In this document: piece by piece, positions 49,301 to 59,234 of the stretch | Layout: every line of letters begins with the position of its first letter | Numbering within the stretch: position 1 is the first letter of the stretch | Translations under genes and position numbers: made by a program | Notes under the pieces: generated by a model | Database searches by the model: none | What the model was told of the DNA's origin: nothing | The model's input: the letters and a program-made list of their open reading frames with translations, nothing else | NCBI GenBank assembly: GCA_008973525.1 | Contig: WACJ01000118.1 | Location: 558,001-622,000 of the forward strand | Length of the DNA: 64,000 bases | Reading direction: 5' to 3' | From: Stenopsyche tienmushanensis | Lineage: Eukaryota; Arthropoda; Insecta; Trichoptera; Stenopsychidae

Positions 49301-51103
49301 GCTTCGGCCTAAATCATTCGGCTTGCGTGTCAGCTTCCAGGAAGGCATCCCCAATCGTGGAACGCAACGCATTCAACGAGTGACATATAAATAATGAACG
49401 AAGAAAAATATTCATAAACAGAAAGCGTTGTCACATTTGGCAACATTGACGATTTGAATACGGCCAACGAGAGAATGACAACAAGCAATGAGCATTCCAT
49501 TATGAGACGCTCTATATTCTACTTATCAATTTAGCACGGTCATAATACCAATATATAACAATGATTTCATAAATGTGCTAATGTAAAATATCTAAGCCAA
49601 ACTCACTCATTATATCCCATTTCATCCAGACATTCTAATAGCTGAGTGATTTTCCGGCAATCAAGTTCTATACATGTATGGTATTTGCATTTATCTCAAC
49701 ATATAATGGTATTCTTCTTCATTTACTTACTATATCAAGATAAATACCATAGTTAAGAGATCAAAGAAGCCAGCCGCGGTAAAGTCGAGACCTTTCCGCG
49801 GCCAAGACGTTTGGTCGGATCCCATTACTAAACTGGCTCCGATTAAATAGAAACTAAACTCATACTAAAGCTGACTCACTGTAGCTATCCGCACTAAAAA
49901 TGTTAATCTGTTTGCAACATACAATGTATATCTTTAGGCTAAATTTGCCACTGAAAATGTGCAATAAATCGTTCCAAGGATTTGTACATCGATTATCAGC
50001 ATGTTCTTGGAAGTTTACCCATCATTGTGCTACAGTCGACCATGGCGATAAGTAGAATTTATTCTTCAATTGTTGCTAAGATTTCATTGTTAATTGTTTT
50101 AATTGTGCATGCGTCGGAGGCATTTTGGTGATGATTTAATCTAAATTCTGTTTATTCGCATTATGCAAAATAGCCATTGTTCTCGATTCCCAGGCAGGGC
50201 GACGTTGTATCGCAAGATCGAATTAAACGACGCATAGCCGAACAGCAATCAGCATAAATGATTCCCGCGGAGGAAGATTACACAGACGTATGAGTCGATG
50301 ACGAAATTCGTGGTCCATGTAATGTGTATCGAATTCGTGGGCAGCTTCCGAGTCATCTTGGGCATATCTGACGCGGTGAATCCAATTGTGTCGGTCAGTC
50401 ATGCGTCGCGGATAGGTTTAAGTGGACTATTAAACAAAACCCTTTTACCCCCGGTATTTCGCATCCCCCAGGCCTGGCTAACCAGCAAACCGCTAACTAG
50501 ACAAATCTCCGATTCGATACACTCGCTTCGAAACTAGCTCCATTAGATAGAGAATAATATAGTAAATGTGCTATTTCGCGACCGATATCCGACTAACGCA
50601 ATTTGTGCGAACTCGACATAAAGACACGTAATAACGGCTTAACTACACCAACGTTTTTTATTGTGGACGTTTTATGGGGAAACTTCATCGCCATTAAAAG
50701 GGAGGAAAATTTCGCCGATGGCGTAATTCCACAAAATTCATAAATAATAGACATAGGGTGTGCCCTTTCTTTGAGCCTGAGTTATGGCCACTTCAATTTC
50801 ACCAGCTATTTTACAGCCCCCTCGGAGCTCAGGCAACCAAATCGAAATTTATATGTCATACAATCATGGCGTATCCAGTCGGACTGCCAATGTGATTGTG
50901 ATCCCTTTTATCTCTGTAATAAATATGAGGAAATTTAAATTTAAAGAGGTAGATCAATCGAATATTTAACATCGAATCAGTAACATGACAGATACTAAAA
51001 TAAAGTGACTGATACAATCAATAAAATGATCGATGATACAGCATATGTGTCATCGCTTGGCCAACGTGTATCATGCTTTTGCCAATGGTTATTGGCTCAC
51101 GAT
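46394..51103. other. Gene-free interval
   Basis: No supported gene in about 4.7 kb. Frames of 117 (46855-47208) and 102 codons (48877-49185) lie in GC-richer blocks and match no known family. A copy of the GATGATACA(N)4TGTGTCATC word sits at about 51032, immediately left of the next hAT copy. Confidence 0.5.
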
Positions 51104-51725
51104 TAGGGAATCTAATTTCGACAGTATTAGGTATTCATGAATCCCGGGATTAGTAAACGCAATCCCGAAAAAATTGGGATTGAAATTTTTATCTAACAGA
51201 AATCGTACACCTCGCCAGCACGATGAAGGCTACTAAATCGAGACACTCCCGCCGAAGTTTGGAACCTTGGAACATTACCCTACCGGTGATGTATTTACTA
51301 CACCTCGACTCTAATAATGGGAATATCGATATGAAATATAATAGATACGGGGCTCAGAATTTTTGTGTTCCTCCGTAATATAATTACGAATAACATCAAA
51401 GTATTGTAGTATATAAGTATTCATCTGCAGCGACGAAAATAAATAATTTGTCGGGAAATCGGAAATTTTTCGCGTTTTAAACCGTATCAAAATTAGATCC
51501 AAATTAAATGACGAAACACTTGATACTTTAATGTTACTACTAGCATATTTTCAAAATAATATTTGATTTTTTTGGTGTGTTATTTATCTATTTTTGAATT
51601 GTATTTTTATAATTTCTTAAAAAAATAAAACTCTTTCACCTTCAAATGGAGAAAAACAAATGGACTTATTAGTGACTTTTGATCAAATTTATCAATTTTA
51701 TTTCTTAACCTATTGAAAAAACCGG
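51104..51725 (-). mobile_element. hAT-type non-autonomous element, reversed, 5' end lost
   Basis: Begins TAGGGAATCTAATTTCG at 51104, the complement of the right terminus of the element at 3608-4142. It continues in reverse order through the shared blocks (GATTAGTAAACGCAATCCCG, GGCTACTAAATCGAGACA, GGTGATGTATTTACTACACC, CATCTGCAGCGACG) and then through an AT-rich segment shared only with the copy at 54734-55444 (for example TTTGATCAAATTTATCAATT). Its other terminus is missing beyond about 51725. An internal deletion relative to 3608-4142 removes the GTTACGCCACTG region. Confidence 0.8.
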
Positions 51726-51784
51726 TTTTAATTTAACAATTTCAATAAACAATTAACAATTTAACATACACAACGACGATAATA

Positions 51785-52021
51785 GATGCTTTTGATAGTT
51801 CAAAGTATGTTGGGTTATCGTTTAACAAAATAATTATGGGAGATTATATTTATTGCTTTAAAAGAGATGAAGAGTTTTATCACGCTGTAACATTAGCAAA
51901 ACCATTAGGAAGATATGCTTTTGAAGATATTAATGGTCATATAAATATAGAGCTTCTTGACGATGAGTAAATCCCAGATGATTTTGTAGGCATTATAGAA
52001 AACCTCGAAGCAAATATCTAG
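51785..52021 (+). repeat. Diverged coding-like repeat of unknown origin, copy 2
   Basis: Reads in one frame for 61 codons (beginning DAFDSSKYVGLSFNK, then GDYIYCFKRDEEF, VTLAKPLGRYAFED, INIELLDDE) to a TAA at 51968-51970, then continues IPDDFVGIIENLEANI to a TAG at 52019-52021. Sequence upstream stays open in the same frame for some codons (TYTTTII) without an ATG. It matches 46212-46393 in the same frame, including LL.DE, DDFV and II. It is a fragment of some repeated coding element; no domain is recognised. It abuts the truncated end of the hAT copy. Confidence 0.5.
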
Positions 52022-54733
52022 ATTTATATGATTTGTCTAGATCTATATAGAGTTTATGCATTTTTTTCCTTGGAATTTATTGCATAAACTGAGATTTTAT
52101 TACATTTGTGCTTTTTATTCTCTTTGAAACTTTAATTTGTACCATCGAAAGTAGACTTCAAATTAAAATTAAAAATTAAAAGGCGTACAAATCAAACATG
52201 TTAATTATTTAACTATGTATATTTTTTCCTTCAAACAGTGTTATATAAAGCGTGTTGTATAAAGCCGTGTTATACGAGGCCCGAGTGTATTTGGGATAAT
52301 GATCAAAATTATTACATTTGTCTACAATTTCATATTTAGAAACATTCACATTATCATGAAGGTAGGGCTATGCTCTGTGATATGCAAATGTCGATAATTA
52401 TTAATCATATTGATCTCGTTTATAATTTCGATCCATAAGACTTTGCTTTAAAAACATTCAAGTCATATTGTAGATTTGATGATCAATTTTCATATCGCAT
52501 TTCGCGATGATGGGCCATCAAAGTCATTTATGATTGTAATAAAAGGGCCAAAAAGACATGCGGTCCTTTAGCATATCGTTTAAAAGATCATATTTTTCTT
52601 CGAGAGTTTTATATTCATTATTTATTTGTAATTTAAAATAGTGATATCTTGAGAATATGGTGTCGATCAGTCTGAAGGATCAAGCTGAAAAATATTTAAA
52701 TTCGACTAGCAAAATATGTAAAGACGTATGGTTGTTTGCGAAGGTGTTTGCTTAATTTTCCTCGCAAGCTGGATATAAGAATAATAAGGGTGGAGATAAC
52801 TTGGAGGGTCTGCTCCTGATTGACAGCACTTTGGAAGGCTTTGTCGGTAATATTATTTGCTGACGCGAAGGAAAAAGTCGTAACAAAACTTTTTCACAAA
52901 TAAAGGACTCTCGCAGCGGAGCACTGTCAGGACCACTTTGGCACTCGGTTTGCTTCTATATCCTGTTCCAAATGAAATGTCCTTAGCGTGAATCCTTGTC
53001 GAAAACCGGTGACTTTTGTTGATATTTAGTCGTCGCATTTCTTGCCGCCCCTCTCGTTCTAGCCCTCTTGGGGGCTCCAACCTTCGACAGAGCCCCCGTA
53101 GCCCCTTCATCATGTCGTTCGTTCTATTTCCGGTGCCAGAATTTGCCGTTTCCGCCGAAACAGGTGCGAATCCTCCGTACCGCTGATTGGTTGCGTTGTC
53201 GGCTGAATATCGAAAATTCGTTTTCGCAAGCGAAAAACCGTTTCCGTTTCGGCTATCGAAATAGGGCCATTGGGAATATGTCATCGTGAAATATCGATGG
53301 AGCGATTATCGTCGCATCTAAATACGCAATTTCGGGCGTTCGGTTTGATTGTGTTCAAGGGGGGGTTTAAATTTAAATCAATTTTGTTTCTTTATTTTGC
53401 GAGCCCCTTTTGCAGGAAGTGGTAGTTTTTCCCGTCGTAATTTCACGGCCATTAGATAATCTTGTTATGTGCGCGTGGGGTTTTCATTAAAATGCAAATT
53501 TTTACATTTTGCCGCCGGTCCAGAACGCGAGGCCTGTGTCTTGTGCCGGGGGCTCCGTGTTTTATTTTTAATTTTCACGCTTTGTGTTTGGACGTCATTT
53601 CTTGCGAGGAAACCTTCATTTGATTGTACAAGTTAACTTCTGACATTATCCCGCAAGCAAAAGGTCAACTGACGTGAATTTCCTCATTTCCATATCCAGT
53701 AAAAAGCAACGACGCCCTCGTTTTATATCCAGCCGTAAACTCGACTCCTTCTTGAGATATGCTTTAAAATTGCATAAAAGACCTATCTGATGGTAAGTGG
53801 CATCATACAAAGACAACAGCACAATCTTGAGAAAATATTTGAATTAATTTTTATACCAATTTACTAAGCTCCTTAAATCATCACCATAAAATGCCTCAAA
53901 CCAAAACCTCACGCTTTATTATTCTACAATTTGAACCTTGTTACCTTTGTGGACCCAACTTTATATTATACATACAAAGGCTCATGGATTTTAATTTGAT
54001 TGTCTTATCGATTTATCAAGTTATTTCCCAATTTTCAAACAATTAAAACCATCCCTTAATTCACACATTTTAGTTCGTTTTTGGGCTTAGCATGGAAAGC
54101 AAACTTTAATCACGATTATATTCAAGCCACGCATATCAAATTAAATGGAATAAACTAAATAAAGATGTCACAGTCTGCTTTAAGCCTGAAAATCAAGCAA
54201 TGAAATAAATCAATATAAAATGATTTAAGATTACAATTTTTTCATCAATTGTATTCGGATCGACACATTTGCCAATATCTATATATATATAGATCTTCCC
54301 AATCAAATTTAAAGGAGTTCTATGCTAGATTGGAAATATCAAGTGTGTCCAGCTCATTCATTTGTATAAAAAGACATAAAATAAACACAAACGATCCAAT
54401 TATTTGCGGGCAAAGATGGATTTTTGGATAAGATGGAAATTTTCCGTATCTAAAATTTATTGGTAAATTTGAATCCAAACCCTTATAATAAGGCTCCAAC
54501 AAAATCAGAATCAAATCAGCATATTTTTCATAAACATATTTACTAAAATTCAGAGCGTTCCCACGGAAATACACACGAGAGATAACAGTATTATTTTAAG
54601 TTGGAATTTTATATAAAATACGATCAATGTGTGCGAAATTATCATGATTTTCAAATGATATTTAATTTGTTTTCGCAAAATCGTACGACTTTTATTTCCA
54701 ATTTTTTTCCACAGTTAGAACTTGAGTCCTTAT
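52022..54733. other. Gene-free interval
   Basis: No supported gene. A 143-codon minus-strand frame (52853-53284) with overlapping frames on the other strand lies in a GC- and CpG-richer block and is unrecognised. A copy of the GAGCGTTCCCACGG dispersed motif is at 54552-54578. Confidence 0.5.
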
Positions 54734-55444
54734 TAGGGAATCCAATCCCGAGCCAAAATTTCGAACCCGGGATTTCGGGATTGAATTAGACCATCCCGAG
54801 ATCAGTCCCGGGATCCCGAGACCGGGATTTTCAATAGTTTAAAAAATTACATTGATAAATTTGATCAAAAACTACTTATACGTCCATTTATTTAATATAA
54901 AAAATAATTTGAAGGCGAAAGAATTTTATTTATTTAAGAAAAGATAAAAATACTGATGACTGCGTGACTATTTTCATATAATACCATCAATGTGACTAAT
55001 AAAATTCCTTTCGGCTGGACTAAAACTCGCAAAATTCCCAATTTCCCGACAAATTATTTATTTCCGTCGCTGCAGATGAATACTTATATACTATAATATT
55101 TTGATGTGATTCGTAATTATATTACGGAGGAATACAAAAATTCTGAACTCCGTATCTATTATATTTCATATCGATATGCCTATTATTAGAGTCGAGGTGT
55201 AGTAAATACATCACCGGTAGGGAAAGGTTAATATAACAATTTGAAAAGCATATATGTACTGTATACATAGATTAGACAGTTACTGCCCCTAGGCGTCGCT
55301 TAAGCTCGCCAATTATTAGTTACGCCACTGTTTCCAAGCGTCCAGATTTCGGCGGAAATGTCTCGATTTAGTAGCCTTCATCGTACTGGTGAGGTGATCC
55401 ATGAGCACTTAAAACTGTCCGGGATCCCGGGATTGGATTCCCTT
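54734..55444 (+). mobile_element. hAT-type non-autonomous element, longest copy
   Basis: Left end TAGGGAATCCAATCCCGAG, right end CGGGATTGGATTCCCTT. Collinear with 3608-4142 but with an extra AT-rich internal block of about 200 bp, so this 711-bp copy is closest to the family's full length among the three. Flanking octamers (GTCCTTAT and GTAACTCA) do not form a clean duplication, so it is probably older. GGGATCCC/CCCGGG words are clustered near both ends. No transposase frame. Confidence 0.8.
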
Positions 55445-56561
55445 GTAACTCACTAAACATACATCATATGTACTTATTTATCATATTAAAATATCAGTTG
55501 AATTCGATCCATTTAAATTTCTGTCTGCAAGCAATATCTCAAATATTTTTGTTGTGGATTTTGATGTATGTCTGTTTGTTTGTTTGTTTATTCCCCATTG
55601 CATTAGGAAACATTGTAGTTTTGTGGAGCTGACGCAATTTGTATGCCTTTAAGTATTTTTACAGAATTGAATTGAAACGGTGAATTCCCACGAATGTTGA
55701 AGCATGTTATGCAAAAGCTCGGAATGATATACAAGGTGCATATTGAAATGTTTGCGTGAAACATTTGAAGATACCACAAGCACAAAAGTCGAGCAGTGTT
55801 GGAAAATTTGACAGGTACCTTCGCATTTCACATAAACCAACTGTCTCACTTTATCTAATATCAAGTCGTACTTTCTCCAACGAGCAGTCAACGTATTGGA
55901 CGAGGAGTGTGCTGACATCACAATCTTCTCTTCCAGTCTGGGAGCACCTTCTGTGCGAACGTCAAATAAGCTAACAAACATTGACAATGTGAAAGCCATA
56001 GATTACTTCCGGCTGCAGTACCGGAAGCATTCGCGAAAAGCAATCCTTGCACTTTTTTCCACAGGCCAGGAAAAAGGGATGCGTGACTCGCACGCCCACT
56101 CTAAATATCAATTTGAATCACGCCAAAGGTTTAATTATAAAGCAACATTATCGTGTAGAAGAAAATGTACATTACCCAAAATAGGTTTCGTCCACAAATA
56201 AATAGTAAAGGATGCACGTGTTTCATTTTCGTGGCACGCGATTCATAATTACATATATGGGAAATTCTACGCTTTATACCAGTATGCACATACTACACGT
56301 GCCGGACGAGCGCTGCCTGAATTGTGATTAGTGATGCCGGCTGTCGAGGGGTTAAATTTGAAGTCATATTATCACACATTAATCCTTAATACGCTGCTAC
56401 ATTTAATTTTTAATGGAATGCCACGAAGACTATAAAATCAAGTGTATTTAGACCAAATTAATATATTTAGGGAAGAGTACGTCAATTCCCGGATTCAAAT
56501 TCTATTTGCGAAAAAAAATTTCAAAGTATTAATAATTTCGATCAATCGTCTCGATCCAATT
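55445..56561. other. Gene-free interval
   Basis: No supported gene. A (TTTG)n-like stretch of about 17 nt is at 55573-55589. Overlapping frames of 116 (minus strand, 55649-55999) and 101 codons (plus strand, 55896-56201) are unrecognised. A CGATCAATCGTCTCGATC word at about 56539 also occurs in similar form near 2178 and 16531. Confidence 0.45.
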
Positions 56562-56710
56562 TTAATCCTTTGAGTAATGAGCTAATTTAAAATCATCATA
56601 AATTTAGATACTATATTTGTGTGTCCGCCACTTATCATCCATACAAATCCACTTATCTGTCAGGAGTGTCGCAGCGTTTATGAAGCTTGTACATAAATAA
56701 ATAAATACTG
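56562..56710 (+). repeat. Dispersed ~150-bp repeat of unknown family, copy 2
   Basis: Inverted relative to the copy at 20209-20358. Begins TTAATCCTTTGAGTAATGAG and contains ATACAAATCCACTTATCTGT and TATGAAGCTTGTACAT. The shared TTAA-proximal terminus suggests a transposon end. Confidence 0.7.
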
Positions 56711-57609
56711 TCGATAGCAGCCAATATTCAGTAATTTCTTTGCGTAAGCATTAACAATACACTTGGAATCACTTTATTATATCATTTATATATCATTATT
56801 AGTTGATAAATTTGGGTTAACGATCTATACAATCGTATGATGTACGCAAGATACTCTCTCCGTCTCTGTTTCTCTTCAAACTCAACATGCAAAATATTCT
56901 CCGTCTCTTTCTGTATCCGACCTCAACGTATAAGAACGCTCTTTATGAGTCACTGTAATTTGGACACAACACTGTGTCTTACCTCTTTAAGGTGTTAAAC
57001 CAATTTCATGAATAAAAAAATATTAAGGCGATAGATAAAATCAAACAGGGCTCTCTATTCTTAAAGTGTTGTCTGTTAACAAATGTAGGTGATCTTCATA
57101 AATATTTTTTATAGTAATTATTGACAAAATTATCATAATATCTAACCTTGTTAGTGCCGGACGGCGATATATGTCGTTGTCAACACTTGCGATAAGTGTC
57201 AACGTGCCGATAAATCGTTATGTTCGCATTAGTCCCTTATTATACACATCGTAATAGAACTTTGTCTTAAAATAACTTCATAGAACGATATATGAACTCT
57301 TATTAAATAGAATAATACATATTGAATGAGTGACAATTACTAAAATAATATCTCTATTTGATATTCTTTATCGAAGATGGATGAATGTAAAGATTTAGGA
57401 AGCCTGGATAAATGGCATAAATAAAGGCTGCAATATGATTAAGGTGATAAAAATACTAGAATGTTGTTATCATACTTATTTTTTTTTGTCAAAATATTTA
57501 AACTCAATATTAATTTTGATGCAAATTCTTCAAAATTACCAATCGATCATTTGTCTTTTTCAGCAAATTAAAAATATTATTCGATCGACAATTAGATTAA
57601 ATATACCGA
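56711..57609. other. Gene-free interval
   Basis: No supported gene and nothing recognised; AT-rich, with frames of 86 codons or less. Confidence 0.45.
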
Positions 57610-57790
57610 AGGTAAAATGGTTAAAGGATATGATTGCAATTTCGCTCGTTGGTAGTTCCGCGATTATTCAACGTTCAAATCTACAGAAAGTGTAGCTGAC
57701 GACCACATTTTTAAGAACATAACATAAACAGTCTAATCATGTTGAAGTGGTTGATAATGGTTCCATAAAAGGAAATGTGAAAAGCCATTA
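57610..57790 (+). mobile_element. tRNA-derived SINE, copy 2
   Basis: Box A-like GGTAAAATGGTTAAAGG (57611-57627) and box B-like CGTTCAAATCTACAG (57672-57686) precede the shared body: ACGACCACATTTTTAAGAAC, TTGATAATGGTTCCATAAAA and GGAAATGTGAAAAG. Compare 16561-16715, with similar order and spacing. A further CGGGTTAAAATCC-like stretch near 57836 may be part of the same or an adjacent element. Confidence 0.55.
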
Positions 57791-58887
57791 TAAAGTAAAA
57801 TATTGGTTAGTTCCTGGACTTTTATTATGAAGGTTCGGGTTAAAATCCAGGTCAAAAAATATTACAGAATATCTAAAGTATTATTTGTGATTTATACTAC
57901 GCTTTAAAAATCTAAGTATCCAGTATGCTTTGAATGGCATAAAATAATTTGCATATTCAATCACATGCTAATTTTTTAAAAGTTATCGAACCAAAATTCT
58001 ATTTTAAATGGATATAAATCTGCCAAAAATTACATGTAGAACGAACGGACAGACATACTTAATTTTGATATTTTTAAACATATAATTCGGTTGCTCGGAA
58101 TAAGATGCATTTGAAAGGATAAGATGCTTAGAAAACAATGAAGACATGTGTTTATTTGTGTTTCAACATACAAAACATTGCATTAGATATATTTTTCTAT
58201 GCGTTAAGCGTTTAAATTTTCTATAATAAAATAATATAATTTAGTTCTTGACACAATCAAACAATTTTTATTATTACCCCTAACTATCCGGGTACATGCT
58301 TTGATCGATTGGGAAATCTATTTTTTTACAGCATAATTTGCAACATCGCTTGTTAAATCCAAGACAATTTTTCGATAAAATCCTAACATTTGCTGGCGTC
58401 ATGTAACGGAGGCTGACCGAGAAAACCTAAATAATAAATTTTACAAGATAATCTGCCGAAAATTCGTAATGCATATGAATCATTTAATATTTAAGTTTTG
58501 GTCTGGGAGATACTTTACCCTGAGTAAGCTATCAAGTGTAACGCAAAGTATGCAAATAATTAAAGGAGCTTCGCCAGATATAAACTCAGTATTCGTAAAC
58601 AACGAACTAAATAATCTTTCATTTTCGGCTTTTAGCTTTCGCACGATGAAAATAAGCACAAAACGGGGGAGGAAGTTCCAACCCCGCGCCGGAATCGACA
58701 ATTGGGATGGGCGGGTGGAAGTTTCGGTTGAGACAAAAGTCAACGCTTATGAATAACCTACATACACTAATTTGCACGTGTAAACAATTTTTTTGAGCCC
58801 TCAAAGAACAGCGGCAACATCATATTTTCGCCAATTAAAAATGTATCAGAACAATTGTGCTCCGTTTCGTTCGAAATGTTCTCTTAA
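57791..58887. other. Gene-free interval
   Basis: No supported gene; overlapping frames of 95 codons or less at 58469-58804 are unrecognised. The TTAA at 58884-58887 is the target site of the next element. Confidence 0.45.
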
Positions 58888-59230
58888 CACATTATATGTC
58901 GGAAGTCCATTAATATAATTTATATAGTCTTATGATTATCATCGAGGAATGTATCATTTATTTCCCTGTCAATAACAATTTAAATATCCCATTATACAGG
59001 CTGTTTGGCACAAGTACCGAAATTTTTTTACGAATATTCCCTGTCCCGCTTCGTTCAGTACCTTTCTAAATAGTGACCCAGGCGTACTCACGTGTGCCCG
59101 TCAATCATCACTCGAAAATATAATTAGTGATCTAGGGCTAAATAACTGTAGGTGTTTTGTACGAAATGTTTGTATTTTTACCAGCTGTGGGTGAAAAAAT
59201 GGCGCGCGATTATTCCCCGACAGAAATGTG
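58888..59230. mobile_element. 343-bp TTAA-type (piggyBac-like) MITE
   Basis: TTAA at 58884-58887 and 59231-59234 flank termini CACATTATATGTCGGAAG on the left and, reverse-complemented from the right, CACATTTCTGTCGGGGAA. The termini match those of the 114-bp element at 9529-9642 (CACATTTCCATCGGGT), so both belong to one terminus family. Longer interior with no open frame of note. Confidence 0.7.
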
Positions 59231-59234
59231 TTAA

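Noticed and set aside
49770..49790. GCCAGCCGCGGTAA, resembling the small-subunit rRNA 530 loop
   Set aside because: It lacks the GCA of the universal motif, and the flanking sequence does not continue as rRNA.
52853..53289. 143-codon minus-strand frame with an overlapping plus-strand frame
   Set aside because: It sits in a GC/CpG-rich block where chance frames are long; no recognisable protein.
57800..57860. GGTTCGGGTTAAAATCC-like stretch as a tRNA gene
   Set aside because: No cloverleaf could be drawn around it; it is more likely part of a SINE copy.
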